Assembly (NCBI RefSeq): GCF_002259405.1
Contig: NZ_NPFW01000013.1
Location: 248,001-312,000 of the forward strand
Direction of reading: 5' to 3'
DNA: 64,000 bases
From: Rhodococcus sp. 14-2483-1-2
Lineage (GTDB): Bacteria > Actinomycetota > Actinomycetes > Mycobacteriales > Mycobacteriaceae
A model generated the notes under the pieces. That model did not search any database. It was not told the DNA's origin and saw only the letters and a list, made by a program, of their open reading frames with translations. Within the stretch, counting starts at the first letter, position 1, and every line of letters begins with the position of its first letter. A program made the position numbers and the translations under genes. Below, piece by piece: positions 20,866 to 30,055 of the stretch.

Positions 20866-21608
20866 GCTCGTACCTCCTGTCGATCGAGTCGAACGGTCAT
20901 GAGCCAGAACAACACTGCCCCGACAACTCCGAGGGCGACGATGCTGGCGTAGGACGGGTTCAGTGTCACCACCTGCTCGCCTCGGTAGTCGGCGGCCGAC
21001 GCCAAGGAGTAATACCCCCACGGCGTCAGGTGTGCTGCCCAGGAGGGGAATCCGGAGGCGCAGATCGCGATGACGGTACCCACGATGCCGATTCCCAGCG
21101 CGACCAGTTGGTTGTCCACTCGCGCTGAGATCACCAGGTGCAGACCGAGTATCACCAGGTTGGCCGTCACCGCTGCCGCCGTGTAGCCCAACCACAGACC
21201 GGCGGGCATCGGTTGGGTCACCCCGATGGCGGTCCCCAGAAATACACCTGCTGCGCTGGCCGCCACCGTCGCGCCACCGACAACGAGGCCCGTCGAGACG
21301 AGCTTCGCCCGCACGAGGGCTCCGCGGTCGGCTCCATTGGTCTGGTTCAGTAACCAGCCGTTGGACTGGTGCTCGACTTCCACTGTGCGGCTTGCCATCA
21401 CTGCGATCAGCAGTGGTGACGCGATGGGGACGGCAAGGGACAGACCGGCCAGTGGCAGTGCCCAGGAGACTCCGGTCGAATCGTTCGACGTCGCCGCGGT
21501 GAGAGCGCCGACGAAGGTCAACCCTACGATCGCGGCGACCAACAATGCGGCGATCGCGCCGATGTGCAGGTGCCTGAGTTTGGCGAATTCGTTGCGTACG
21601 GTCGTCAC
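20862..21608 (-). CDS. ABC transporter permease (ABC-2 type), first subunit
   Basis: A 248-aa membrane protein homologous in layout to the next permease. It has a short basic N-terminus (MTTVRNEFAKLRHLHIG), then about six hydrophobic segments, with EVEHQSNGWLLNQTNG in the first loop; this E-x-Q/N-rich loop is usual in the family. Start and stop each overlap a neighbour by 4 nt (ATGA), so ATPase and both permeases are co-translated and likely form one heterodimeric exporter. Confidence 0.85.
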   Translation of the reverse strand: MTTVRNEFAKLRHLHIGAIAALLVAAIVGLTFVGALTAATSNDSTGVSWALPLAGLSLAVPIASPLLIAVMASRTVEVEHQSNGWLLNQTNGADRGALVRAKLVSTGLVVGGATVAASAAGVFLGTAIGVTQPMPAGLWLGYTAAAVTANLVILGLHLVISARVDNQLVALGIGIVGTVIAICASGFPSWAAHLTPWGYYSLASAADYRGEQVVTLNPSYASIVALGVVGAVLFWLMTVRLDRQEVRA

Positions 21609-22507
21609 AATCGGCCACCCTTCGTCAGATTCATGAATACGTCTTCGAGCGACTGATCGTCGCGCCGAACGCCGTAGACGCCTGCGTTTGCGCCGACGAG
21701 TTCCGCCACCACCTGTGCGGTACTTCGATCGTCGATGCCGGACAGCCTCAACGTGTGGTCGTCGACCTGCACCGGGATCTTCTGTTGCAGAACCGAACTC
21801 GCGCGGCCGGGATCGATCGCGTCGATGAGCACGTCCGGAGTGGAGGCGGCGAACAGCTCGTCGCGGGTGCCTTGGAAAATCAGGCGGCCCTGGCTCAGGA
21901 TTCCGAGCATGTTCGCCGTCTTGTCGATCTCGCCGAGCAAATGGCTCGAGACCATCACTGTCACACCGTGTTCGGCGAGATGACGGAGCAAGCCGCGGAT
22001 CTCTTCGATTCCGGCCGGGTCCAAGCCGTTGGTGGGCTCGTCCAGGATCAGAAGTTGTGGCTCGCGCGCGAGTGCCATCGCAATGCCTAGGCGCTGTTTC
22101 ATTCCCAGCGAGTAGTTCTTCACCTTCTTGTCGAGGTGTTCCTGCAGACGGACGGTGGCTACTGCCCGCTCGATCTGTTCGGCGTGCAGCCCGAGAGAGC
22201 GCTGCACGATACGAAGGTTCTCCGCACCCGTGAGATGTCCGTATCCGGGTGGAGATTCGATGAGTGATCCAATGTGTGAGAGCAATTCGCGGCGGGTGCC
22301 GTGATTCATCGGTTTCCCGAGGATCTCCACCTCACCGGAGGTCGGTCGGATCAGGGACAACAACATTTTCATGGTCGTCGATTTGCCCGATCCGTTCGGA
22401 CCGAGAAAGCCGTAGACGCAGCCCTCAGGAATGCGAAGGTTCACGTCGTCGACGACGGCATGGGTGTCGTAGCGCTTGCCGAGGCTGTGAGTTCTGACGA
22501 TGTCCAT
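21605..22507 (-). CDS. ABC transporter ATP-binding protein (BcrA-like)
   Basis: ATPase of about 300 aa driving the two downstream permeases. Walker A is GPNGSGKST, the signature is YSLGMKQRLGIA, and Walker B is LLILDEPTNGLDP, followed by the H-loop SSHLL. A C-terminal regulatory tail (DDQSLEDVFMNLTKG) is typical of the bacitracin-resistance BcrA branch. I chose the ATG at 22507 (MDIVRTHSLGK) since similarity begins there; an in-frame ATG at 22525 is possible and neither has a good ribosome site. Confidence 0.9.
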   Translation of the reverse strand: MDIVRTHSLGKRYDTHAVVDDVNLRIPEGCVYGFLGPNGSGKSTTMKMLLSLIRPTSGEVEILGKPMNHGTRRELLSHIGSLIESPPGYGHLTGAENLRIVQRSLGLHAEQIERAVATVRLQEHLDKKVKNYSLGMKQRLGIAMALAREPQLLILDEPTNGLDPAGIEEIRGLLRHLAEHGVTVMVSSHLLGEIDKTANMLGILSQGRLIFQGTRDELFAASTPDVLIDAIDPGRASSVLQQKIPVQVDDHTLRLSGIDDRSTAQVVAELVGANAGVYGVRRDDQSLEDVFMNLTKGGRL

Positions 22508-22599
22508 GCCTCGACGGTCCCGCATTCGGCGGCGAGAATCGTCGGTCGCGAGTATGTCCGGTGTCCTACTCGGGTATGACTTGCCGTCGGGTGGCGGTA

Positions 22600-23025
22600 C
22601 TACGGTGCGAGAGACGACAGATTCTTCGAGATGCTCGACGTCAGTGCCTTGCCGACGATCGCTGCGAGTCCGGGGACGGGCGCGTCGAATCCGATCGTGT
22701 AGTCGAGTTCGGTGCCGCCGTCGGTGGTGGGGGTGAACTTCTGTACGCCCCAGTGGCCGCGTAGCGGGCCGCCCTTGGTGATGCGGTACTCGATCAGCGA
22801 ATTGGGCTCGGACGTGATCGTGGTTTCCTCGAACGCGGGCAGCGGCCCGAGTTTGAGGCTGCGGGTGGAGCCGACGCCGTTGCGCGATGTGTCGCCGTCG
22901 CGCACGCGGCCGATCTTCGCCAGGAACAGCGGGCCGAGGTTCTCGTGCTCGGACAGTGCCGCGAACACGACCTCGGGGGGAGAGACGAACCGGTGGGTGA
23001 CGTGGACGCGGGTCGGTGTCGGCAT
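22600..23025 (-). CDS. SRPBCC (START-like) family protein
   Basis: A 141-aa small protein with the polyketide-cyclase/SRPBCC lipid-binding fold: an opening strand RVHVTHRFVSPPEVVFAALSEHENLG, a central antiparallel sheet, and a long C-terminal helix (GLAAIVGKALTSSISKNL). Such proteins bind hydrophobic ligands in a cavity and no catalytic role can be read. The frame stays open back into the tRNA gene, but the ATG at 23025 is the first sensible start. It lies between the tRNA-Pro terminator and the ABC unit on the same strand. Confidence 0.8.
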   Translation of the reverse strand: MPTPTRVHVTHRFVSPPEVVFAALSEHENLGPLFLAKIGRVRDGDTSRNGVGSTRSLKLGPLPAFEETTITSEPNSLIEYRITKGGPLRGHWGVQKFTPTTDGGTELDYTIGFDAPVPGLAAIVGKALTSSISKNLSSLAP

Positions 23026-23087
23026 GGGTCGTGAGATCCGTTCGCTGGGGGTCGACAGAGTCGACTCACAGTAGCCGTCCACCGCGC

Positions 23088-23124
23088 AAAAAAGGGACCC
23101 ACTCGATCGAATCGAGTGGGTCCC
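23088..23124 (-). terminator. Intrinsic terminator of the tRNA-Pro gene
   Basis: Perfect 14-bp stem (23094-23107 with 23111-23124) with a 3-nt loop. On the minus strand it is followed by six T residues (23093-23088), making it the most classical terminator in the window. Confidence 0.9.
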
Positions 23125-23141
23125 TCTTCGTGGTCCAACTG

Positions 23142-23215
<74 letters not shown>

Positions 23216-23232
23216 TGTACCGCTGGAGAAGT

Positions 23233-24294
23233 CTAACTCACGACTGCCTCGGAACGCGAAACGCCCTCGTCGGAGACGTTTTTCGGACCCATTCTCGGGG
23301 CCGGAGTCAGCGTGATCAGAGTTGCCTCGGGCCGGCAGCAGAACCGTGCAGGCGCGTACGGCGACGTTCCGATGCCCGCGGAGACGTGCAGCTGGGTGTG
23401 TGCGCCCCACTTGGACGGACCCTTGACCCGTGAACGGTCGATCTCGCAGTTCGTCACCAGAGCGCCGTAGAACGGCAGGCACAGCTGCCCACCGTGCGTG
23501 TGACCGGCGAGGACGAGGTCGTAACCGTCCTGGGCGAACTTGTCCAGGACGCGCGGCTCCGGCGAATGCGTGATGCCCAGGCGCAGGTCGGCCAACGGAT
23601 TCGGCTGGCCGGCGATGGTGTCGTATCGATCGCGCTTCAGGTGGGGATCGTCGACGCCTGCCGACGCGATCCGCACCCCGGCCACCTCGAGTTCGCGACG
23701 CACGTGCGTCACGTCGAGCCAGCCCCGTTCGGAGAACGCGGCCCGCAGATCGCGCCACGGCAGCGACTCGCCCGTCGTGCGCTTGTGGTTCTTGTCGAAG
23801 TACTTGAACGGGTTCTTCGGCTTGGGCGCGAAGTAGTCGTTGCTACCGAACACGAACAGGCCAGGGCGGGCCAGCAGTGGTCCCAGCGCCTGCACGACGC
23901 TCGGAACGGCGCGCTGATGCGAGAGATTGTCCCCGGTGTTGACGACCAGATCGGGGTCGAGACGGTCCAGTTCACGCAGCCAGTTCTGTTTCATCCGCTG
24001 GCCGGGCATCATGTGCAGGTCGCTGATGTGGAGCACGCGCAGCGTCGCCGAACCCGGCTCGAGCACCGCCATCGACGTCTCGCGGAGCGTGAACGCGTTC
24101 CGTTCGATGAGGGTGGCGTATCCGATGCCCAGCGCTGCGGCTCCGGCCGTCCCGATCACGGAACTTCTCAGCGGTGACGCTCTGACGACATCTCGCGCCT
24201 GCTCTGCGGCGGAGCGAAGTTGTGTGGAGGCACTGCGCAGCTGCGTCGAGGTGCTGAGAAACGAGGGACTGAATTGTGCGGACACCTCATCCAC
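23233..24294 (-). CDS. Metallophosphoesterase (Rv3683-like)
   Basis: A two-metal phosphatase of 353 aa, related to YkuE/UDP-2,3-diacylglucosamine pyrophosphatase-like enzymes. The motifs run in order: ISDLHM, NTGDNL, GSNDYF, ITHSPEP and LAGHTHGGQ. These supply all usual metal ligands. A hydrophobic stretch (VIGTAGAAALGIGYATLI, about residues 46-63) probably anchors it to the membrane, with the enzyme domain following. It matches M. tuberculosis Rv3683 in position next to ponA2. The transcript may run on into tRNA-Pro. Substrate unknown. Confidence 0.9.
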   Translation of the reverse strand: MDEVSAQFSPSFLSTSTQLRSASTQLRSAAEQARDVVRASPLRSSVIGTAGAAALGIGYATLIERNAFTLRETSMAVLEPGSATLRVLHISDLHMMPGQRMKQNWLRELDRLDPDLVVNTGDNLSHQRAVPSVVQALGPLLARPGLFVFGSNDYFAPKPKNPFKYFDKNHKRTTGESLPWRDLRAAFSERGWLDVTHVRRELEVAGVRIASAGVDDPHLKRDRYDTIAGQPNPLADLRLGITHSPEPRVLDKFAQDGYDLVLAGHTHGGQLCLPFYGALVTNCEIDRSRVKGPSKWGAHTQLHVSAGIGTSPYAPARFCCRPEATLITLTPAPRMGPKNVSDEGVSRSEAVVS

Positions 24295-24356
24295 GATACG
24301 GCAGCAACCGGATATGGACGTGCGAGCCGACGACTGCGCCGCGTAGCGTTTCCGCC

Positions 24357-24821
24357 ATGTCCGAACTCAAGGCTCGCCTCCGTACCGACCTCACCGCAGC
24401 GATGAAGGCGAAGGACAAACTCCGCCTGGCAACGCTGCGCATGATTCTCGCCGCCATCCAGACCGAGGAGGTCTCCGGCAAGGAGGCCCACGATCTGACC
24501 GACGACGACGTTCTCAAAGTGCTTGCCAAGGAAGCGAAGAAGCGCGGCGAATCGGCCGAGATCTACACCCAGAACGGCCGCGGCGAACTTGCGGCGAACG
24601 AGCATGCCGAAGCGCAAATCATCAATGAATACCTGCCCACCCCGCTCACCGACGAGGAACTGGCCACCATCGTCGACACCGCGATCGCGCAGGTCGCCGA
24701 GGACCTCGGTGAGCGACCGGCGATGAAGCAGATGGGTCAGGTCATGAAGATCGCGTCGGGACTCGCAGCGGGCAAGGCCGACGGATCGCGACTGTCGAAG
24801 GCAGTCAAGGACCGCCTGTAG
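24357..24821 (+). CDS. GatB/YqeY domain-containing protein
   Basis: A 154-aa protein of the YqeY family, which resembles the C-terminal tRNA-binding tail of the amidotransferase subunit GatB. MSELKARLRTDLTAAMKAKDKLRLATLRMILAAI is the classic opening. The C-terminal GQVMKIASGLAAGKADGSRLSKAVK also matches. The exact role is unsettled in the literature I know. The frame is open upstream but family similarity starts at the ATG at 24357. It is divergent from the metallophosphoesterase gene across 62 bp. Confidence 0.92.
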   Translation: MSELKARLRTDLTAAMKAKDKLRLATLRMILAAIQTEEVSGKEAHDLTDDDVLKVLAKEAKKRGESAEIYTQNGRGELAANEHAEAQIINEYLPTPLTDEELATIVDTAIAQVAEDLGERPAMKQMGQVMKIASGLAAGKADGSRLSKAVKDRL

Positions 24822-24831
24822 TGCGCTCCGC

Positions 24832-24879
24832 GCAGTGGTGCGGTCATGTCCCCTCCAGGGCACTCAACCGCACCACTGC
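24832..24879 (+). terminator. Convergent-gene hairpin; copy 1 of a dispersed palindrome
   Basis: Arms 24832-24844 and 24867-24879 pair perfectly over 13 bp. The right arm with its flank (24860-24879) reads GGCACTCAACCGCACCACTG, identical over 20 bp to the right arm of the hairpin at 43577-43622. It separates yqeY from the convergent PBP gene. Confidence 0.75.
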
Positions 24880-24887
24880 CGCAGGCA

Positions 24888-27254
24888 CTAGCGAGGTGCC
24901 GTCAACCCGGGGATCGCCGGAATCTGGATGCCCGGCGGTAGGTCCGGGATCTGGATGTTCGGCAGCGCGGGTGCCGGAGCCGGAGCGGGTCGAACCGAAC
25001 CGTCACTGACGTAGATCGTGATGTTCGATCCGGGGACCGCCGAGCCCGACGGCGACGTCGACACCACGGTGCCGCGCGCAGCCTGGTCGGCCGTGGTGGC
25101 CACCGTCACCTGGAAGCCCGCACCCTGCAGGGTCGAGGTTGCCGACGACTGGCTCTGGCCGGTGACGTCGGGAACCTGGCCGTTGGCCGAGCCGCGGACG
25201 TACTTCTGGTCGACCGGTGGCAACGCGACAGGGCCGAAGTTGTTGGCGATCGGAGTCATGGCGTCGAACCACGTCCGCGCCGGCTCGTTACCGCCGTACA
25301 GGTTGCCCGAGCTGCAGGGCCGCAGCGGGAACGAGCAGATCTCGCTCGGCGTCGGGGAGTCGCCGTAGGTGTAGACGGCGGCGGCGTAGTTGTTGGTGAA
25401 CCCGAGGAAGCCCGAGGATCGGTTCGACTCGGTGGTGCCGGTCTTGCCGGACATCGGCAGGGTCCAGCCGGCGGAACCGGCGGCGGACGCGGACGTGCCG
25501 CCTGCCTGGTCGTCCTTGCTCATCGCGTTCGCGAGGGTGTTCGCCAATCCGGGCTCGACGACCTGCTCGCAGGCCTGGTGCGCGACCGGAACGGGCTTGC
25601 CGTCGCGGTCGAAGATCGAGTCGATCGGAGTGGGCGGGCACCATTTGCCACCGGAAGCGAGCGTGGCAGCCACGTTGGACAGTTCCAGTGGGTTGACCCA
25701 GGTGGGCCCGAGGGTGAACGAGCCGAGGTTCTGGTCCTTCTGGAAGTCGGCCATGGACTGTTCGGTCCCCGACGAACCCGGGTCGTTGTAGGAGCGCAGA
25801 CCGAGGCGCACGGCCATGTCGACGGTCGGCGTGACGCCGACCGATTCGATCAGCTTGACGAACGCGGTGTTGGGAGACTGCGCCAGCGCGTCGGTGATGG
25901 ACAGCGCGGGCGGGTAATTGCCCGCGTTCTCGACGCAGTAGGTCGCTGCCGGGCAGTTCCTGGCTCCGCCGTCGCCGACGCCCTTGACCTCGACGCGACG
26001 AGGAACCTGCAGCGTCGCGCTGGTACCCAGTCCGCGCTCCATCGCCGCGGCCGTGGTGAAGATCTTGAAGATCGATCCCGCTCCGTTGCCCACGAGGGAG
26101 TGCGGTTGCGGTTGCACGGTCTCGTCGTCGTCGGCGTTGAGGCCGTAGGTGCGGCTGCTGCCCATCGCGAGAACTCGGTGCTGGTCCTGCCCGGGTGCGA
26201 CGACGTTCATGACAGTGGCGACGCCGTCGAGGGTCGGGCTCGTGTTCTCGACCAACGCCGCCTTGGTGGAGTTCTGCACCGCGGGGTCGAGCGTCGTACG
26301 GATGAGGTACCCGCCCTTGTCGATCTGCTCCTGGCTGATGCCGGCGTCGGCGAGGTACTGCAGTGCGTAGTCGCAGAAGAATCCGCGGTCACCTGCCGCG
26401 ATGCAGCCGCGGGGCAGGGTCTGGGGCACGGGCAGCACACCCAGCGGCTCGGACTTGAGTGCCTCGAGCTCCGACGCGCGTTCGGGGAGGTTCTGGATCA
26501 TCGTGTCGAGCACGGTGTTCCGGCGCTCGAGCACGCCCTCCTCGTTGGTGTACGGGTTGAGCGCCGAGCTGGACTGCACCATGCCCGCGAGCATCGCGGC
26601 CTGGACGGCGCTGAGCTGGCTGGCGTCGATACCGAAGTAGGTCTGGGCCGCGTCCTGGATGCCGAAGGACGCGTTACCGAACGGCACCAGGTTGAGGTAC
26701 CGGGTGAGGATCTCGTCCTTGGTCAGTTCCTTGTCGAGCGTCAACGCCATCCGGATCTCGCGGATCTTGCGAGCGGGCGTCGTCTCGATGGCCGCGCGGC
26801 GCTCGGCGTCGGTCTTGGCAACCACGAGCAGCTGATAGTTCTTCACGTACTGCTGATCGATGGTTGATGCGCCCTGCTCCACCTGCCCGCTGGTGGTGTT
26901 GGTCAGGAACGCTCGGAGCGTGCCCTGCCAGTCCACACCCTGGTGCTCGGCGAAGCGGCGGTCCTCGATCGAGACGATGGCGAGCTTCATCTCGTTGGAG
27001 ATCTGGTCGCTCGGCACTTCGAATCGACGCTGCTCGTACAGCCAGGCGATGGGATTGCCGTTGACGTCCGTCATCGTCGAGACGGCAGGCACTGCGCCTT
27101 CGACCAACTCGGCCGAGACGTTGTCGACGGTATCGGCGGCGCGGTTGGAGGCGTACCCGAACCCACCGGCCAAGGGGAACATCACGCCGGCGAGCAATGC
27201 ACCGGCGAGTGCTGAACATCCGGCGAGCTTCGCCACGGTTTTTCCAACTGACAC
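24888..27254 (-). CDS. ponA2: Class A penicillin-binding protein with PASTA domain (PonA2-like)
   Basis: Bifunctional cell-wall enzyme that polymerises glycan strands and cross-links peptides. About 788 aa. One membrane anchor near residues 5-30; glycosyltransferase motifs EDRRFAEHQGVDW, QGASTIDQQYVKN and KIREIRMAL; transpeptidase motifs SIFK, SPNTAF and SGKTGTT; then one PASTA domain (VPDVTGQSQSSATSTLQGAGF) and a Pro-rich tail. Strong overall similarity to M. tuberculosis PonA2 (Rv3682). I chose the GTG at 27254 because the family starts just before the anchor. No ribosome site is seen there and the frame continues upstream. It is divergent from the whiB gene. Confidence 0.95.
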   Translation of the reverse strand: MSVGKTVAKLAGCSALAGALLAGVMFPLAGGFGYASNRAADTVDNVSAELVEGAVPAVSTMTDVNGNPIAWLYEQRRFEVPSDQISNEMKLAIVSIEDRRFAEHQGVDWQGTLRAFLTNTTSGQVEQGASTIDQQYVKNYQLLVVAKTDAERRAAIETTPARKIREIRMALTLDKELTKDEILTRYLNLVPFGNASFGIQDAAQTYFGIDASQLSAVQAAMLAGMVQSSSALNPYTNEEGVLERRNTVLDTMIQNLPERASELEALKSEPLGVLPVPQTLPRGCIAAGDRGFFCDYALQYLADAGISQEQIDKGGYLIRTTLDPAVQNSTKAALVENTSPTLDGVATVMNVVAPGQDQHRVLAMGSSRTYGLNADDDETVQPQPHSLVGNGAGSIFKIFTTAAAMERGLGTSATLQVPRRVEVKGVGDGGARNCPAATYCVENAGNYPPALSITDALAQSPNTAFVKLIESVGVTPTVDMAVRLGLRSYNDPGSSGTEQSMADFQKDQNLGSFTLGPTWVNPLELSNVAATLASGGKWCPPTPIDSIFDRDGKPVPVAHQACEQVVEPGLANTLANAMSKDDQAGGTSASAAGSAGWTLPMSGKTGTTESNRSSGFLGFTNNYAAAVYTYGDSPTPSEICSFPLRPCSSGNLYGGNEPARTWFDAMTPIANNFGPVALPPVDQKYVRGSANGQVPDVTGQSQSSATSTLQGAGFQVTVATTADQAARGTVVSTSPSGSAVPGSNITIYVSDGSVRPAPAPAPALPNIQIPDLPPGIQIPAIPGLTAPR

Positions 27255-27398
27255 AGAGCACAGCGTACGTGGGCGCCGCTCGGACCGGCAGAGGCCTGCA
27301 CGCACTGTGTGCTGCGCCCCTGCTCGGGACGGCCGTACCAGAAATGTGACCCCGCCGTCTTGCATTCGGGGCTCGCTTTACCTAAATTATGAGCACGG

Positions 27399-27446
27399 TG
27401 TGATTCGCATAACACTTGATAATGAATGTGGGGCAGCTCCTAGAAT
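27399..27446 (+). promoter_or_regulatory. whiB promoter with an upstream CRP-like half-conserved site
   Basis: TTGATA (27416-27421) and TAGAAT (27441-27446) could be a -35/-10 pair, with a long 19-bp spacer. Directly upstream, TGTGA-N6-TAACA (27399-27414) is one mismatch from the CRP/GlxR half-sites TGTGA-N6-TCACA. Confidence 0.4.
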
Positions 27447-27487
27447 TTGTGCTTCGACACAGAGGTACAAACCGCTTCGAGCCTCCG

Positions 27488-27508
27488 GGACGTCCAGCGA
27501 GGACGTCC
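27488..27508 (+). repeat. Paired GGACGTCC palindromes in the whiB leader
   Basis: Two copies of the self-complementary octamer GGACGTCC (27488-27495 and 27501-27508) are separated by 5 nt. In RNA they form an 8-bp hairpin ending 8 nt before the AAAGGGG ribosome site of whiB. In DNA they could also be two protein-binding sites. Confidence 0.6.
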
Positions 27509-27529
27509 GCAACGCAAAGGGGTATCCGC

Positions 27530-27853
27530 ATGCACACGACAACCGCGCCGACGCGACTCGATGTAGAAGAAGCAGAAGCACGCATCGCCTGGGTGTCGCA
27601 CGCCCGTTGCAAGGGCACTGACCCGGACCAGCTCTTCGTCCGGGGTGCAGCACAGCGCAAGGCTGCAACCATCTGCAGGCACTGCCCGGTGCTGATGCAG
27701 TGCGGTGCGGATGCGCTCGACAACCGCGTCGAGTTCGGTGTCTGGGGCGGCATGACGGAACGCCAGCGCAGGGCACTGCTCAAGCAGCACCCCGAGGTCG
27801 ACTCCTGGTCCGAGTTCTTCGAGACCCAGCGCCAGCAGCAAGCAGCTATCTAG
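27530..27853 (+). CDS. whiB4: WhiB-family iron-sulfur regulator (WhiB4-like)
   Basis: Small redox-sensing transcription factor that carries a [4Fe-4S] cluster on four cysteines. The 107-aa product has Cys in SHARCKG, then CRHCPVLMQC, followed by the G-V-W-G-G turn (EFGVWGGMTERQRRALL) and a basic tail. Position next to ponA2 and the two ArsA-like ATPases is the same as M. tuberculosis whiB4 (Rv3681c), a regulator of oxidative stress and DNA condensation. The ATG at 27530 has AAAGGGG 7 nt upstream; the longer open frame upstream contains the promoter and is not coding. Confidence 0.93.
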   Translation: MHTTTAPTRLDVEEAEARIAWVSHARCKGTDPDQLFVRGAAQRKAATICRHCPVLMQCGADALDNRVEFGVWGGMTERQRRALLKQHPEVDSWSEFFETQRQQQAAI

Positions 27854-27875
27854 CCGCCTGCCGGGCACGGCCGAT

Positions 27876-29006
27876 TCAGGCTTTGCGGGTCAGCTGATCG
27901 GCCACTGCCCGCAGCGCGGCGAGGTCGGAGACCTCGAACGGCAGAGACGGAACACCGACGATGGGCACGCGGGGGTGCGCACCGGTGAAGCGCTTGAGCA
28001 ACCGCACCTCACGCGCTGCCGTGACGGCACGCTGGGCGTGGATCCGGAGGACGGCGGCGGTCAGATCCGCGCCGGGGTCATCGATTCGATCGAGCAGATC
28101 GGCTGCCGTCGCGGCGTGATCCGCCTGCACCGTCGACAACGTCGGGTGCGTTCGGTTCACCACCAAACCGGCCAGCGGCATCTTCTCCGCGGACAATCTC
28201 TCCACGAAGAACGCCGCCTCGCGCAGGGCGTCGGGTTCCGCGGCAGCGACTACCAGGAAGCTGGTGCCGTCCTCGCGCAACAGCTGGTAGGTACGCGTCG
28301 CCCGCTCGCGGAAGCCGCCGAACATCGAATCCAGTGACTGAACGAAAGCTGAAGCGTCGGAGAGCATTTGGCTGCCGATGACCGTGGAGACGCCGCGCAT
28401 GGCCAAGCTCATCGCGCTGGTGACCACGCGGGTGATGCCGCGACCGGGAGCGGTGAGCAGCCGGATGAACCGGCCGTCGAGGAACGAGCCGAGTCGCTGC
28501 GGCGCATCGAGGAAGTCCAGTGCATTGCGCGACGGCGGAGTGTCCACCACGATCAGATCCCACGACGAGTCCAGGGACAACTGCCCCAACTTCTCCATCG
28601 CCATGTACTCCTGCGTGCCCGAAAACGACGACGCCACAGTCTGATAGAACGGATTGGCCAGTACCTGCTCGGCCTTCTCCGGCGTCGAGTGCTCGATGAC
28701 CATCTCGTCGAACGTGCGTCGCATGTTCAGCATCATCGCGTGCAGTTCGCCCTTGGCACCGGCACCCAACTTCACCGGCTGCGGGCTGTTGTCGAGATCG
28801 CCGAGACCGAGAGCCTGAGCCAGGCGTCGGGCCGGATCGATCGTCAGCACCACCACGCGCCTGCCCTGCTCGGCAGCGCGCAGTGCCATCGCAGCCGCGG
28901 TGGTCGTCTTACCGACGCCGCCGGCCCCACAGACGACGACGATCCGCGAGGTGGGATCGGTGAGAATGCGGTCGACATCGAGTTCGGTTGCTACTGGTCG
29001 AGTCAT
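27876..29006 (-). CDS. ArsA/GET3-like anion-transporting ATPase (Rv3680-like)
   Basis: Cytoplasmic P-loop ATPase of 376 aa in the ArsA/GET3/MinD superfamily. The deviant Walker A is GAGGVGKTT (about residues 27-35). Switch I is in [14 protein letters not shown] and switch II in [25 protein letters not shown] is the adenine-binding stretch. The start overlaps the stop of the partner ATPase by 4 nt (ATGA). Paired ATPases here mirror M. tuberculosis Rv3679-Rv3680, reported to form a hetero-complex involved in glycerol or oxidative stress response (recalled). Convergent with whiB. Confidence 0.9.
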   Translation of the reverse strand: MTRPVATELDVDRILTDPTSRIVVVCGAGGVGKTTTAAAMALRAAEQGRRVVVLTIDPARRLAQALGLGDLDNSPQPVKLGAGAKGELHAMMLNMRRTFDEMVIEHSTPEKAEQVLANPFYQTVASSFSGTQEYMAMEKLGQLSLDSSWDLIVVDTPPSRNALDFLDAPQRLGSFLDGRFIRLLTAPGRGITRVVTSAMSLAMRGVSTVIGSQMLSDASAFVQSLDSMFGGFRERATRTYQLLREDGTSFLVVAAAEPDALREAAFFVERLSAEKMPLAGLVVNRTHPTLSTVQADHAATAADLLDRIDDPGADLTAAVLRIHAQRAVTAAREVRLLKRFTGAHPRVPIVGVPSLPFEVSDLAALRAVADQLTRKA

Positions 29007-30010
29007 CGGACACCCTGTTCTGCCAGCTTGGCGGCGAGCTCGTACAAGCCGCCGAGATCGACACCGTCCGCCAACATCGGCAGCGACATCCGCGCGACGT
29101 CGAGTTCGTCGAGCGTGGTTGCGCTCTCCACCTGAGCCGAGAGCGTCGCCGCGTGCTCGATCGATTCGGTGAGCAGCCCCGCGAAGTCCGCCTCGGACAG
29201 CGTGATTCCGGTCTTGGCGAGACCGTCCTGGATGGCGACGGCATCGATCTCGCCCTCGGCGATGGCCTCGAGGGACCCGGCAGGAAGGTACGTCGGTTCG
29301 GTGCGATTGACGATGACCGTGCCGAGTCGAAGATCCGCTGCCTCGAGCTCACGCACCGCGTCGGCCGTCTCCTGGACCGGCAGAGCCTCGAGCAGAGTCA
29401 CCAGGTGCACGACGGTGTCGGCCGAGTGCAGCAACCGCACCACGCCCTCGCTCTGCGAACGAACCGGTCCGCCCTTGGCCAGGTCGGCCATGGCCTTGGT
29501 GACGTCCAGGAAGTTTCCGATGCGGCCGGTCGGCGGCGAGTCGACGACGATCTCGTCGTAGATGCGGTTGCCCTTCTTGTCGGTCCGCACCACACATTCC
29601 TTGACCTTGCCGGTCAGCAGCACATCGCGCAGACCGGGTGCGATGGTCGTCGCGAACTCGATGGCACCGATCTTGCGCATGGCGCGGCCTGCGAAGCCGA
29701 GGTTGTAGAACATCTCGAGGTATTCGAGGAAGGCGGTCTCGATGTCGATGGCCAGTGCATAGACCTCGCCGCCGCCGTCCGCCGAGGCGACGCGCGTCTC
29801 CTGCGGCGGAAGCTGCGGAACATCGAAGAGCTGGGCGATGCCCTGTCGGCCTTCGACCTCGACCAGCAACACCCGTCGACCGCCTGCCGCGAGCGCAAGC
29901 GCCAATGCGGCGGCGACCGTCGTCTTGCCGGTCCCGCCCTTACCGGACACGAAATGCAGCCGCGCGGCATTTGCCTTCGCCGGCCATCCCTCTTCGTTCG
30001 CTGTACCCAC
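29003..30010 (-). CDS. ArsA/GET3-like ATPase, partner subunit (Rv3679-like)
   Basis: A 335-aa P-loop ATPase. The Walker A is [10 protein letters not shown] (residues about 21-30), with the signature lysine of the deviant type. Switch II is [17 protein letters not shown] and the base-recognition loop [14 protein letters not shown]. The product is shorter than its partner. It is the first gene of the pair; GTG start at 30010 is preceded by CTATAT 8-13 nt upstream and no clear ribosome site, so a leaderless message is possible. Probably forms a heterodimer with the downstream ATPase. Confidence 0.9.
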   Translation of the reverse strand: MGTANEEGWPAKANAARLHFVSGKGGTGKTTVAAALALALAAGGRRVLLVEVEGRQGIAQLFDVPQLPPQETRVASADGGGEVYALAIDIETAFLEYLEMFYNLGFAGRAMRKIGAIEFATTIAPGLRDVLLTGKVKECVVRTDKKGNRIYDEIVVDSPPTGRIGNFLDVTKAMADLAKGGPVRSQSEGVVRLLHSADTVVHLVTLLEALPVQETADAVRELEAADLRLGTVIVNRTEPTYLPAGSLEAIAEGEIDAVAIQDGLAKTGITLSEADFAGLLTESIEHAATLSAQVESATTLDELDVARMSLPMLADGVDLGGLYELAAKLAEQGVR

Positions 30011-30055
30011 ACCCCGACCATATAGACGTCGTCTGCGGGCGTCCGACCGAACTCT

